From: Agromyces sp. LHK192 | Lineage (GTDB): Bacteria; Actinomycetota; Actinomycetes; Actinomycetales; Microbacteriaceae | Assembly: GCF_004006235.1 (NCBI RefSeq) | Contig: NZ_CP034753.1 | Coordinates: 3,224,001 to 3,288,000, forward strand | Direction of reading: 5' to 3' | Length of the DNA stretch: 64,000 nt | In this document: piece by piece, positions 33,919-42,920 of the stretch | Position numbering within the stretch: the first letter of the stretch is position 1 | How the letters are laid out: each line of letters starts with the position of its first letter | The notes under the pieces: model-generated | What the model was told of the DNA's origin: nothing | Seen by the model: only the letters and a program-made list of their open reading frames with translations | Database searches by the model: none | Made by a program: the position numbers and the translations under genes

Positions 33919-36174
33919 TCAGAACACCAGCACCGGGAACGGCAGGCTCGTCGTACCCTCGAAGCCCTCTGCTCCCGTGAACTCGGTGCGCAGCAGGTGC
34001 AGGCCGCGCTTGAGCTTGCCGAGGTCGGCCGAGAATCGACCGTTCGACTCCGCCGTCAGCTCGACCGTGGCGATGACCGTGCCGCGGTCGGTGATCTCGA
34101 CGGTACCGACCGGTGCCGAACCGTCGGCCGTCCAGACGATGCCCGAGTACGACACCGACGTCCGGGACGTCGCCAGCAGCGGGCTCGCCAGGCCGAGCGC
34201 GTACGTCGCGACCGGTTCGACCGGCTCGGCGGCCAGTTCGACGGTGAGCGACGCTTCGGTGCCCGTCGACGGCACCGACACGACCAGCTCCTGCGGACCG
34301 TACAGGCCCTCGGGGATGGTGCCCTGGATCGACGCGCGGCCGAACTCGTCGTACAGCTGCACGAGCGACGTGTCGATCGCACTGCGGCCGAGCTCGACGC
34401 CGCCCAGCGTGACCACGACCTCGGCGCCGGCGCTGCCGTTCGAGAAGAGGAGCGACGACAGGTTCACGGTCAGGGGGTCGCCGGCGCCGTACCCGTCGGC
34501 GTCGGGCGCCGACAGGTGCACGCCGACCGATCGCTGCACCGGGTCGGGCGCGGCCGTGCCGAACTCCTCGAACCACTCGACCATCGACGAGAGGTCGATG
34601 ACGCCGCTGTCGGCACGTCCGGTGCCCTGCCCGAGCGTCAAGAAGTTGTCGCCGCCGGCCGCGAGGAACGAGTTCGCCACGACCGAGTAGTTCGCCGCCG
34701 GGTCGATCGGCGCACCGTCGAGGGTCACGCTGGTGATGCGCGAACCCACGGGCAGCGACGCGTCGAACGTGTACTCGAGCCCCTGGTTCACGCCGAGCTT
34801 CAGGAACGGGCGGCTCGCACCCGCGGGCTGCCACTGCTCCTCGAGCACCTGCTTCACCTGGGCGCCCGTGAGCGTCTGCGTGAACAGCGAGTTCGCGAAC
34901 GGCTGCACGTTCGCGGCCTCCTTGTAGGTCACGACTCCCGCGTCGATGTTCGCGCGGAGGCCGCCCGGGTTCATGAACGCGATGTCGATCTGCTTGTCCT
35001 GGCTGGCCTTCCAGTACTGCACGTCGGCCACGAAGTTCCCGAGCGTCGACTCGGCGCCTCGCGATTCCGCCGTCGAGCCGGGGATGGGATTGCCGTTGGC
35101 GTCGAGGGCCGCCTGCACGCCGCGCGTGAGCGCCGCATCGGCCGAGCCGAGCTGCACCGCTCCCAGCACCTCCGCCTCCGCGAGGTACGGCACGAGCAGC
35201 TCGGTCACCGCCTGGTCGGGTTCGTCGGCGTAGGTGTACTGGACGGGATTCGTGTTCGGGATCGGGGTCGACGCGTCGATCACGACGTTGTCCATCGAGA
35301 CGATCGAGTCGGTTTCCTTGTCGAACACGATCGTCATGTTCGAGAACTTCTCGCCGTACTGGCCGCTCGAGATGACCGGGCGCCCGTCGATCACGTGGTT
35401 GTACGGGAGGTGCGTGTGGCCCGAGACGATCGCGTCGACGTCGGTGTCGACGCCGTTCACGATGCGCCCGAAGGCCGAGTTCGGGTCGGTGGCCGACGCG
35501 AGCGAGGTCGTCGCCGCGCCGTCGTGCACGAGCAGCACCACGACGTCGGCGCCGTTCGTCGTGAGCCGGTCGGCCGCGGCGTTCACCGAGTCGACGATGC
35601 TGCGCACTTCGAGGTCGGCGATGCCTGCGGGGCTCACCAGCGAGGGCAGCTCCTCGGTCACCGCGCCGACGAAGCCGACGGTGACCCCGTCGAGTTCGGT
35701 GGTCCACGACTCGGCGAGCGCGGTGTCGTCGGTGCCCGCGTGGAACACGTTCGCGGCGATGTACTCCCAGTCGGCGAGGTCCTGCACCCGGCCCTCGAGG
35801 TCGGCCCAGCCCTGGTCGAACTCGTGGTTGCCGGCGGCACTCACGTCGAGACCCGCCTCGTTGAGCGCCTCGATGGTCGGCTCGTCGTCGAGGATGAACG
35901 ACTCGAAGGTCGATGCGCCGATGAGGTCGCCCGCCGCGGCGAACACCGTGTTCGGGTTCGCGGCGCGGATGTCCTTCACCGCGGTCGACAGCCGCGCGGC
36001 GCCGGCGGCGGCGCCGTCCTGCTTGATGCGGCCGTGGAAGTCGTTCACGGTCACGAGGTTGATTGTGACCTCGTCGGCGGCGTAGGCCGGGCCGGCGCCG
36101 ATCAGTCCCGCTGCGACGAATGCGGAGGTGGCGACGGCCGCCCCCGCGAGTCCTCTCCTGGTGCGACGTTGCAT
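33919..36174 (-). CDS. Secreted bifunctional metallophosphatase/5'-nucleotidase
   Basis: A 751-residue extracellular enzyme that would dephosphorylate nucleotides for nutrient recovery. A signal peptide (residues 1-33, ending AGPAYA-ADE) is followed by a calcineurin-like phosphoesterase domain: LVTVNDFHGR, AAGDLIGAS, SAAGNHEFDQGW, VLLVHDGAA and VSGHTHLPYN. A 5'-nucleotidase C-terminal domain (about 340-520; QPFANSLFTQTLTGAQVKQV, YSVVANSFLAAGGDNF) and two beta-sandwich (Big_3_5-like) repeats at the end follow. There is no LPxTG or C-terminal membrane helix, so it is probably released. Good ribosome-binding AGGAGA upstream. Confidence 0.94.
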   Translation of the reverse strand: MQRRTRRGLAGAAVATSAFVAAGLIGAGPAYAADEVTINLVTVNDFHGRIKQDGAAAGAARLSTAVKDIRAANPNTVFAAAGDLIGASTFESFILDDEPTIEALNEAGLDVSAAGNHEFDQGWADLEGRVQDLADWEYIAANVFHAGTDDTALAESWTTELDGVTVGFVGAVTEELPSLVSPAGIADLEVRSIVDSVNAAADRLTTNGADVVVLLVHDGAATTSLASATDPNSAFGRIVNGVDTDVDAIVSGHTHLPYNHVIDGRPVISSGQYGEKFSNMTIVFDKETDSIVSMDNVVIDASTPIPNTNPVQYTYADEPDQAVTELLVPYLAEAEVLGAVQLGSADAALTRGVQAALDANGNPIPGSTAESRGAESTLGNFVADVQYWKASQDKQIDIAFMNPGGLRANIDAGVVTYKEAANVQPFANSLFTQTLTGAQVKQVLEEQWQPAGASRPFLKLGVNQGLEYTFDASLPVGSRITSVTLDGAPIDPAANYSVVANSFLAAGGDNFLTLGQGTGRADSGVIDLSSMVEWFEEFGTAAPDPVQRSVGVHLSAPDADGYGAGDPLTVNLSSLLFSNGSAGAEVVVTLGGVELGRSAIDTSLVQLYDEFGRASIQGTIPEGLYGPQELVVSVPSTGTEASLTVELAAEPVEPVATYALGLASPLLATSRTSVSYSGIVWTADGSAPVGTVEITDRGTVIATVELTAESNGRFSADLGKLKRGLHLLRTEFTGAEGFEGTTSLPFPVLVF

Positions 36175-36380
36175 GACTCTCCTCAGTGCGGCCCCGGCCG
36201 TCGGGACCGCGACCGTCGAATCGATCGCGAACGGAGGGCAGTGGCGTCAGCCTAGGTCTCGTTCGGGACCCCGGGAACCCCTCTGCGCCTCCCGTTCACG
36301 CGATGGCCGAATTCTGCTCAGATGAGCAGGTGGCCGAGGGTGCCGGTGCACCGCTCCACCCCGAACTAGGCTGGCGGGCG

Positions 36381-37268
36381 ATGCTCACGGCCGTCCTCTC
36401 GCTCTCCGGCGCACTCGTCTTCGGCGCGGCCGACTTCCTCGGCGGACTGGCCGCGAAGCGCCTCGGCGCGATCCTCGCCACGGCGATCGCCGCATTGACC
36501 GGATGCCTCGCGCTGCTCGCGGCCCTGCCGCTCATCGGCGGCGAATGGCGCACCGACGACGTCGCGCTCGGCGCGATCTCGGGCGTCGTGAACGCGGCGG
36601 CGATCGGCCTGCTGTACGCGGCGCTCGCGATCGGGCCGATGAGCATCCTGTCGCCGCTCACCGCCGTGGTCTCGGCGATCGTGCCGATGGTGTGGGGGCT
36701 CGCGGGCGGCGACGAGCTCGGACCCCTGGGCGGCTGGGGTCTCGGCGTCGCCCTGCTGGCCGTCGTGCTCGTCGGATTCGTGCCCGAACGAGGCGCGGTG
36801 CGCCCGTCGGGCCGGGGACTTGCGCTGTCTGTCGGGTCGGGCGTCGCGATCGGCGCGTTCTTCGTGATCATGGACCAGACGTCGGATGCCTCCGGCGCCG
36901 TGCCGCTCGTCATGAATCGCGCCGCCGACGCGGCGGTCATGTTCGCGATCGCCGGTGCGATCGCCGCCGTCGCGGCCGTGCGGACCCGCCGCGGCGCGGC
37001 GCCTCGCCGGTCGGCGTTCGGCCTCCCGGACGAACGGGGCCGAGGCATCCGCATCGCGATCGCGTGCGGCCTCGTCGACGTCACCGCGAACCTCCTGCTG
37101 CTCGGCGGCCTGCGGGCAGGCGACCTGTCGGTCACCGCGGTGCTCGGCGCGATGTATCCGGCCGGCACGATCGTGCTCGCCGCGCTCGTGCTGCGCGAAC
37201 GCATCGCGCCCGTGCAGTGGGTCGGCCTCGCGCTCGCCCTCGTCGCGGCGGGCATGCTCGCCCTCTGA
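36381..37268 (+). CDS. EamA (DMT superfamily) transporter
   Basis: A 295-residue inner-membrane transporter with ten hydrophobic helices and two EamA halves; substrate unknown. ATG 36381 was chosen over upstream in-frame starts because TAGGCT lies eight bases before it and the protein then starts with the first helix (MLTAVLSLSGALVFGAADFL). Features: RLGAILATAIAALTGCLALL, AIGPMSILSPLTAVVSAIVP, and the second-half repeat GDLSVTAVLGAMYPAGTIVL followed by ERIAPVQWVGLALAL. Divergent from the 5'-nucleotidase gene. Confidence 0.88.
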   Translation: MLTAVLSLSGALVFGAADFLGGLAAKRLGAILATAIAALTGCLALLAALPLIGGEWRTDDVALGAISGVVNAAAIGLLYAALAIGPMSILSPLTAVVSAIVPMVWGLAGGDELGPLGGWGLGVALLAVVLVGFVPERGAVRPSGRGLALSVGSGVAIGAFFVIMDQTSDASGAVPLVMNRAADAAVMFAIAGAIAAVAAVRTRRGAAPRRSAFGLPDERGRGIRIAIACGLVDVTANLLLLGGLRAGDLSVTAVLGAMYPAGTIVLAALVLRERIAPVQWVGLALALVAAGMLAL

Positions 37269-37288
37269 GCCGCGACGAAGCGCTGGTT

Positions 37289-37355
37289 TCAGGAGAACGG
37301 AAGCTGCTCAGGACCGAATCGGCGTCTGCGTCCTGAACAGCCTCCGATCTCCTGA
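37289..37355. terminator. Long imperfect hairpin between convergent genes
   Basis: A 25-base arm at 37289-37313 (TCAGGAGAACGGAAGC...) pairs with 37331-37355 (...GATCTCCTGA) at 22 of 25 positions around a 17-base loop. It sits between the EamA gene and the convergent helicase gene and overlaps the start of a tandem-repeat tract. Terminator or decayed mobile repeat. Confidence 0.6.
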
Positions 37356-37432
37356 ATGCAGAACGACGGGCGTGAATGCAGAACGACGGGCGTGAATGCA
37401 GAACGAGGGGCGCGACTGCGGAGCGAGGGGCG
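37353..37432. repeat. Four tandem 20-base repeats
   Basis: TGAATGCAGAACGACGGGCG at 37353-37372 and 37373-37392 is followed by a copy with one change (37393-37412) and a more diverged copy (37413-37432). It is non-coding, lying 20 bases before the end of the convergent helicase gene. The increasing divergence suggests a slippage-type array. Confidence 0.85.
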
Positions 37433-37451
37433 CGACGGAGCGACTGCCGGG

Positions 37452-39989
37452 CTAGAGTCGCACGACCTCGGTGACCCGCACCACCGCAATGCCCTCCTCG
37501 GCCGACGCGTCGAGGTCGACCTCGGCGCGGATCCGCCAGTCGTGGTCGCCCGCGGGGTCGTCGACGACCTGCTCGACCCGCCAGCGCCCGGCCGGGGCAT
37601 CCGTCTCGTCGATCGTGATGAGCCGCGGCGAGCGCGCGCGGGCGTCGACGCCCATCGTGTCGTGCTCGTCGTAGTACCGATCGAGCACGTCGGGCCAGCC
37701 GACGTCGGGGTCGAGCTCGGCGAGCTCGTCGTCGCGCTCGAGTGCGGCGAGCTGCACCCGACGGAACAGCTCGTTGCGCACCAGCACGGTGAACGCCCGG
37801 CGATTCGTGACGACCGACGGCGGCGGGGGCGGCACGACCGCCTCCTCGGCCTCGGCGTCGTGCAGGGTCGGATCGACGAGTTCGGCCCACTCGTCGACGA
37901 GGCTGGAGTCGACCTGGCGCACGAGTTCGCCGAGCCATTCCACGAGGTCGTGGAGCTCCTCGTCCTTCGCCTCGTCGGGCACGGTCTGCCGGATCGCGCG
38001 GAACGCGTCGGAGAGGTACCGCAGCACGAGCCCCTCGCTGCGCGCCAGCTGGTAGAGCGACACGTACTCGCCGAACGACATGGCGCGCTCGAACATGTCG
38101 CGCACGACCGACTTCGGCCGCAGTTCGAAGTCGCGCACCCACGGCTGGCTCGACGCGAACGTCTCGAACGCGTGGCCGAGCAGCTCGTCGAGCGGCTTCG
38201 GGTAGGTGACCTCCTCGAGCAGCGCCATGCGCTGCTCGTACTCGATGCCCTCCTGCTTCATCGCGGCGACGGCCTCGCCGCGGGCCCGGAACTCCTGCTG
38301 CGAGAGGATCGGCCGGGGGTCGTCGAGCGTCGACTCGATGACCGACACGACGTCGAGGGCGTAGTGGCCGGTGCCCTGTTCGGAGGTCTTCGGGTCGAGC
38401 AGCTCGATCGCGGCGAGCGCGAACGGCGACAGCGGCTGGTTCAGTGCGAAGTTCGGCTGCAGGTCGACCGTGAGCGCGACGCGCACGCCGAGGGCGCCGG
38501 CCGAGGCATCCGATTCGAGGGTGACGACGCCCGCGTCGCGGAGCGTCCGAAGGATCTCGAGCGCCCGCCTGGCGAGCGCGAACCGGCGCGCGACCGGTTC
38601 GTGGTTGTCGAAGACGAGCGAGCGGATGTCTCCGACGACGTCGCCGCCGCGCGCGATGACGTTGATCAGCATGGCCGCGCTGAGCTTGAGCTGCGGCACG
38701 AGGGGTTCGGGATCTGCCGCGATGAGCCGCTCGAACGACCCCTCGCCCCACGTCACGAACCCGGCGGGCGCCTTCTTGCGGACGACCTTCTTGAGCTTCT
38801 TCGGGTCGTCGCCGGCCTTGCGCACGGCCTGCTCGTTCTCGATCTCGTGCTCGGGCGCGAGCACGACCACCGTGCCCGCGGTGTCGTAGCCCGCCCGACC
38901 CGCGCGCCCGGCGATCTGGTGGAACTCGCGCGCGCTGAGCTGGCGCATCTTCTGCCCGTCGTACTTGGCGAGCGCGGTGATCAGCACCGACCGGATGGGC
39001 ACGTTGATGCCGACCCCGAGCGTGTCGGTCCCGCAGATCACGCGCAGCAGCCCGCGCTGCGCGAGCGTCTCGACGAGCCGCCGGTACCGCGGCAGCATGC
39101 CGGCGTGGTGCACGCCGATGCCGGCCCGCACGAGCCGCGACAGCGTCTTGCCGAACGCCGTCGTGAACCGGAACCCGCCGATCGCCTCGGCGATCTCGTC
39201 GCGCTGCTCGCGCGTGACCACCCGGATCGACGAGAGCGCCTGGGCGCGCTCCATCGCCTGCGCCTGCGAGAAGTGCACGATGTAGACGGGCGACTGCCGG
39301 GTCTCGAGGAGCTCCTCGACCGTCTCCTGCACGGGCGTCTTCGCGTACGAGAAGCTGAGCGGCACGGGCCGCTCGACACCGGTGACCTGGGCGACGTCGC
39401 GCCCGGTACGCCGCTCCAGGTCGTCGGCGATGGACTGCACGTCGCCGAGCGTCGCCGACATCAGCACGAACTGCACCCGCGGCAGCACGAGCAGCGGCAC
39501 CTGCCACGCCCAGCCGCGGTCGGGGTCGCCGTAGTAGTGGAACTCGTCCATCACGACCTGGTCGACCGGGGCATCCGGGCCCTGGCGCAGCGCCAGGTTC
39601 GCGAGGATCTCGGCCGTGCAGCAGACGATCGGGGCATCCGCGTTGACCGAACTGTCGCCCGTGACCATGCCTACGTTCGCGGCGCCGAAGATCTCGACGA
39701 GCTGGAAGAACTTCTCGCTCACGAGCGCCTTGATCGGCGCCGTGTAGAACGTGCGCCCGCCGCGCGCGACGGCGACGGCGTGGGCGGCGACCGCGACCAG
39801 CGACTTGCCGGTGCCCGTCGGCGTCGAGAGGATCACGTGATTGCCGGTGACGAGTTCGATGACCGCCTCGTCCTGCGCCGGGTACAGGTTCAACCCGCGC
39901 CCCTCCGCCCAGGTCACGAACCCCTCGTAGAGCGCGTCGGGCTCGGCGTCGGAGCCCTGCGGCAGGAGGGCGAGGAGCGGGTCGGTCAC
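37452..39989 (-). CDS. DEAD/DEAH-box helicase, Ski2-like, with DUF3516-type C-terminus
   Basis: An 845-residue helicase likely acting on RNA. It starts at GTG 39989 (MTDPLLALLPQGSD); an ATG six codons upstream is the alternative. N-terminal core: NLYPAQDEAVIELVTGNHVI, STPTGTGKSLVAVAAHA (Walker A), MDEFHYYGDPDRGWAWQ (motif II), FVLMSATLGD, and GTDTLGVGINVPIRSVLI with HQIAGRAGRAGYDT. The C-terminal 400 residues resemble the actinobacterial DUF3516 region (PLDELLGHAFETFASSQPWV; LRYLSDAFRAIRQTVPDEAK). The role in RNA processing is known only for related helicases. It faces the EamA gene across the repeats. Confidence 0.9.
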   Translation of the reverse strand: MTDPLLALLPQGSDAEPDALYEGFVTWAEGRGLNLYPAQDEAVIELVTGNHVILSTPTGTGKSLVAVAAHAVAVARGGRTFYTAPIKALVSEKFFQLVEIFGAANVGMVTGDSSVNADAPIVCCTAEILANLALRQGPDAPVDQVVMDEFHYYGDPDRGWAWQVPLLVLPRVQFVLMSATLGDVQSIADDLERRTGRDVAQVTGVERPVPLSFSYAKTPVQETVEELLETRQSPVYIVHFSQAQAMERAQALSSIRVVTREQRDEIAEAIGGFRFTTAFGKTLSRLVRAGIGVHHAGMLPRYRRLVETLAQRGLLRVICGTDTLGVGINVPIRSVLITALAKYDGQKMRQLSAREFHQIAGRAGRAGYDTAGTVVVLAPEHEIENEQAVRKAGDDPKKLKKVVRKKAPAGFVTWGEGSFERLIAADPEPLVPQLKLSAAMLINVIARGGDVVGDIRSLVFDNHEPVARRFALARRALEILRTLRDAGVVTLESDASAGALGVRVALTVDLQPNFALNQPLSPFALAAIELLDPKTSEQGTGHYALDVVSVIESTLDDPRPILSQQEFRARGEAVAAMKQEGIEYEQRMALLEEVTYPKPLDELLGHAFETFASSQPWVRDFELRPKSVVRDMFERAMSFGEYVSLYQLARSEGLVLRYLSDAFRAIRQTVPDEAKDEELHDLVEWLGELVRQVDSSLVDEWAELVDPTLHDAEAEEAVVPPPPPSVVTNRRAFTVLVRNELFRRVQLAALERDDELAELDPDVGWPDVLDRYYDEHDTMGVDARARSPRLITIDETDAPAGRWRVEQVVDDPAGDHDWRIRAEVDLDASAEEGIAVVRVTEVVRL

Positions 39990-40113
39990 CCGACGAGTCT
40001 GCCGCATCCGACCGACCGGCAGGCGATCGACCGGGCGGACGCCGCTGCGCCCGCGGTCGGGCGGGGCGTTCCGATCAGGCGAGTTCGCCGATCAGGCGAT
40101 GCCGTCAGATCAG

Positions 40114-40165
40114 GCGAGGCGCTGCCATCAGCGAGGCGCTGCCATCAGCGAGACGCTGCCGATCA
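40114..40165. repeat. Three tandem 17/18-base repeats at the end of the LGFP gene
   Basis: GCGAGGCGCTGCCATCA at 40114-40130 and 40131-40147, then a variant with one substitution and one insertion at 40148-40165. The array begins just past the LGFP gene and includes its stop codon. GATCAGGCGA words continue upstream to 40076, so the tract between the helicase and LGFP genes is repetitive throughout. No gene in 40008-40162. Confidence 0.75.
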
Positions 40166-40603
40166 GGCGAGGTCGATCGTCGGACCCGCGGGGGCCGACC
40201 AGGAGATCCGGCCTCCCGCGAACTCGGCCGCGTGCAGCCCCGACGCCTCGTCGTAGGCCACGTCGGTCGTCGGCAGGCCCAGCCGCCCGCTGCGGCCGCC
40301 GAGCAGCACCCAGATGTCGCGGACCATGCCGTGCACGCACGCCGCACCCCGCTCCGAGGTCCAGGCGATCGTGCCGCGCTCGAACTCGCGGACGTACCCC
40401 GCGCCATCCGAGAGCTCGGCGACGGGGCCCGCGGGCTCGCCGATCACCGGATGCTCGGCGTGCTTGGCCGTGATCGCCGGCAGCGCGGCCGTGACCGACC
40501 CGGCACCGCCGAACCGGATCGCGCGGCGGTAGTCGTCCCAGGTCACGGCGCGGACGGGTGCTGCGGCGACGAACGACCGGTCGCGGAGCGTTGCGGGGGT
40601 CAT
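40163..40603 (-). CDS. LGFP-repeat domain protein
   Basis: A 146-residue protein with two LGFP-type repeats: AITAKHAEHPVIGEPAGPVA followed by YVREFERGTIAWTSERGAAC, and WVLLGGRSGRLGLPTTDVAY followed by HAAEFAGGRISWSAPAGPTI. LGFP repeats usually occur in secreted, wall-associated actinobacterial proteins. This one has no signal peptide or membrane segment from the ATG used here, which is odd for the family. AGGAGGCCCCATG gives a good ribosome-binding site. The 385 bases upstream (40604-40987) show no gene. Confidence 0.8.
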   Translation of the reverse strand: MTPATLRDRSFVAAAPVRAVTWDDYRRAIRFGGAGSVTAALPAITAKHAEHPVIGEPAGPVAELSDGAGYVREFERGTIAWTSERGAACVHGMVRDIWVLLGGRSGRLGLPTTDVAYDEASGLHAAEFAGGRISWSAPAGPTIDLA

Positions 40604-40987
40604 GGGGCCTCCTGGTTCGAGGGTGTCGGCCGACGGTCGGGCCGGGTTCCGACGCTACGGAGCGCGAGCCGTCGTGACATCGGTGGTCCCCCTGAACCCG
40701 TCCCGGGCGGACCCGGAGATCGGCGACCGCTCCGCGCTGGGACGGTCGGGCCCTGGAAACGGGGGGAGCCGACCTCCGCCATTCGTTCGGGGTCCTGGCG
40801 GGGCCGGCTCTCGGTGATCGCGGTCCCGCAGACAGTTCCCCCTGCAGTGCGGCGACCGGATCGCTCACGACGTTACCGATGCCACCGGATGCCGCGCCTC
40901 AGGGACAACCCTGAACCTCTGCGCACGCGCGGAGATCGCGACCGCGCGGAGCTCGCGATCTCGCGGAGCTCGTGCGCGCCGTTGCGA

Positions 40988-41740
40988 TCAGCGCGCGGCC
41001 GGACCGTCGTCACCGCGGGCGACCGTCGGCCGTACCACCCCGCCCGGGTCGCCCCCGGCCCCGAGTTCGACGAGCGCCTCGACCGCGCGGAAGAGCAGGA
41101 GCGGCACGAGATGCACGACGACGACGGGCGTCAGCAGCGCACCCGAGACGGTGAGCCAGGCCTGCAGGCCTGCGAGCCGGCCCCACGCGAACGCGGCGGC
41201 GACCGCGGCGGCCGGCAGCAGCAGCCAGGCCGGATGCCACCACGCGAGCACGACCCCGGCGATCACGGCCAGCACCCCGATCACCGACTGCACGACGAAC
41301 AGGGCCCCGCGCACTCCGCCGAAGGTGCGCTCCCGGTCGGCCGAGACCCACGCCCACATGAGCCGGGCGCGCAGTCGCGGCACACCCTGCTCGCGCAGCG
41401 CCGTGAGGAACACGCGGTCGTCCTCGCGCCGCTGCGCGAGCGCGGCCGCCCGGTCGGTCCGCGCCAGCTCCTCGGCGAGCACCGACCGGTGGTCGTGCAG
41501 CACTGCGGGCGCCGACTGCCGGCCGTAGCTGGCGATGAAGCTCCAGAGCGGATGCGGCACCGACGCGAGGTCGGTCGCGCGGGTCCCGGGCGCCCCGGTC
41601 ACGGGCACCCGGTAGGTCGCCCCGCTCACCGGGTCGACGTACGCGATCGCCTCGAGCAGGTCGAACCGGTCGCCATCGGCCGGGCGTTGCGCCAGCCGCA
41701 ACGCGTCGAGCGGTCGCCCATCGTCGCCCAGGAACGGCAT
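40988..41740 (-). CDS. DUF1353-like protein with C-terminal membrane helices
   Basis: A 250-residue protein starting MPFLGDDGRPLDALRLAQRP (ATG 41740, AGGAGG seven bases before). Residues 45-115 show the DUF1353 pattern RATDLASVPHPLWSFIASYG and SAPAVLHDHRSVLAEELA, where His and Asp residues are conserved in this family of phage-related and bacterial proteins. Residues 140-235 contain three to four hydrophobic helices, e.g. GALFVVQSVIGVLAVIAGVV, giving a soluble-plus-membrane layout. Function unknown. Confidence 0.8.
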   Translation of the reverse strand: MPFLGDDGRPLDALRLAQRPADGDRFDLLEAIAYVDPVSGATYRVPVTGAPGTRATDLASVPHPLWSFIASYGRQSAPAVLHDHRSVLAEELARTDRAAALAQRREDDRVFLTALREQGVPRLRARLMWAWVSADRERTFGGVRGALFVVQSVIGVLAVIAGVVLAWWHPAWLLLPAAAVAAAFAWGRLAGLQAWLTVSGALLTPVVVVHLVPLLLFRAVEALVELGAGGDPGGVVRPTVARGDDGPAAR

Positions 41741-41849
41741 CGGTCCTCCTCGTCTCCCGTGACCGGGATCGTTCCACGTCGCGACGCGGTCGCGACGCGG
41801 TCGTGCCACGGTCGTGCCGCGCCCGTGCCGCGGGCACGGTCGCGGGTAC

Positions 41850-42773
41850 TCAGCCGCCGAGCAGCAGCGCGACGATCACGAGCGCCGGCAGCGACCCAGC
41901 GGTGGTGAGGAAGACCGTATCGCGAGCGACCGTCTCCGCGGTCTCGTAGCGCTGCGCGAACACGAACACGTTCTGCGCGGCGGGGAGCGCGGCGAGCACG
42001 GTCACCGCGTAGAGGTCGTGTCCGTCGAGCCCGAACGCGAACCGGCCGACCGCCCACGCGACCAGCGGCATCGCGATCAGCTGCAGGCTCGTGGCCAGCA
42101 GCACGTCGCGGCGGTCGGTGCCCGCCTCGAGCAGCCGCTTGCCGTGCAGCGACATCCCGAACGCGATCAGCATGAGCGGCACCGCGGCGTGGCCGATCAG
42201 GTCGACCGGTTCACGGATCCACGGCGGGAGCTCGAGCCCGGTGAGCGCCACGGCGACGCCGAGCAGCGAGCCCACGATGATCGGGTTCAGCAGCGTGCCC
42301 CTGACGATCTGCACGACCGAGGTGCGCCCCTCGACCGCAGCCCCCAGGATCGCGAGGCCGATGGGTGCGAACAGGAGCAGCTGGAGCAGCACGACGGGCG
42401 CGGCGTACGCCGCGTCGCCCAGCATGTAGACGGCGATCGGGATGCCGAAGTTGTTGCCGTTGACGTATCCCGACGCGAGCGCCCCGACGGTGGCGTGCGC
42501 GACCGACCTTCGCCACACGAGCAGCGCCACGAGCGCGAACACCGCCATCATCGATGCGGCGGCGATGGCCGAGACCGGCAGCAGCGCCGAGAACAGCGAC
42601 CCGACATCGGCCGTCGACAGCACCGAGAAGAGCAGGAACGGCCCGAGCACGCTGAAGTTCAGCTTCGCGAGGACCTGCCGCGCCTCCGCCGGCAGGACGC
42701 CGGTCCGCGCGACGACCCAGCCCACGAGGACGGCCAGACCGATGACCGCGAACCCGGTGAGGATGTCGCCCAT
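41850..42773 (-). CDS. AEC (auxin efflux carrier) family transporter
   Basis: A 307-residue membrane transporter with about ten helices starting MGDILTGFAVIGLAVLVGWV. Typical AEC features are YVNGNNFGIPIAVYMLGDAA (first discontinuous helix), LLNPIIVGSLLGVAVALTGL, AVPLMLIAFGMSLHGKRL and ALPAAQNVFVFAQRYE. Substrates of bacterial AEC carriers include organic acids; none can be assigned here. The ATG shares its A with the TGA of a 25-codon leaderless upstream ORF, so translation is probably coupled to it. Confidence 0.9.
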   Translation of the reverse strand: MGDILTGFAVIGLAVLVGWVVARTGVLPAEARQVLAKLNFSVLGPFLLFSVLSTADVGSLFSALLPVSAIAAASMMAVFALVALLVWRRSVAHATVGALASGYVNGNNFGIPIAVYMLGDAAYAAPVVLLQLLLFAPIGLAILGAAVEGRTSVVQIVRGTLLNPIIVGSLLGVAVALTGLELPPWIREPVDLIGHAAVPLMLIAFGMSLHGKRLLEAGTDRRDVLLATSLQLIAMPLVAWAVGRFAFGLDGHDLYAVTVLAALPAAQNVFVFAQRYETAETVARDTVFLTTAGSLPALVIVALLLGG

Positions 42774-42850
42774 CAGCAGGATGTCCCGATGCCGCGTGTC
42801 CCGTTCTCGCGCAGCCCACCGGCGGAGCGGGGGCGGCGGGCCGGAGTCAT
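42773..42850 (-). CDS. 25-residue leaderless upstream ORF coupled to the AEC transporter gene
   Basis: Reads MTPARRPRSAGGLRENGTRG then IGTSC and stops at TGA, whose last base is the first base of the AEC ATG. TAGGCT (minus strand, 42863-42858) lies seven bases before its ATG, the same leaderless layout seen at many starts in the window, while the AEC gene itself has no ribosome-binding site. A leader peptide that feeds ribosomes to the transporter gene is the simplest reading. Confidence 0.6.
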   Translation of the reverse strand: MTPARRPRSAGGLRENGTRGIGTSC

Positions 42851-42920
42851 CCCGGCCAGCCTAACCCCCGCCCGCGGCGCGCATCGCGGTGGCCCGCTCG
42901 CGAACCCGGCGCTCAGCGGC

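Noticed and set aside
31684..36255. A 1,523-codon open frame on the plus strand
   Set aside because: It runs antisense to recQ and the 5'-nucleotidase gene; its translation is Arg/Val/Glu/Asp-rich low complexity, as expected opposite high-GC genes.
37356..40256. A 966-codon plus-strand open frame
   Set aside because: Shadow of the Ski2-like helicase; the composition is typical of antisense frames in GC-rich DNA.
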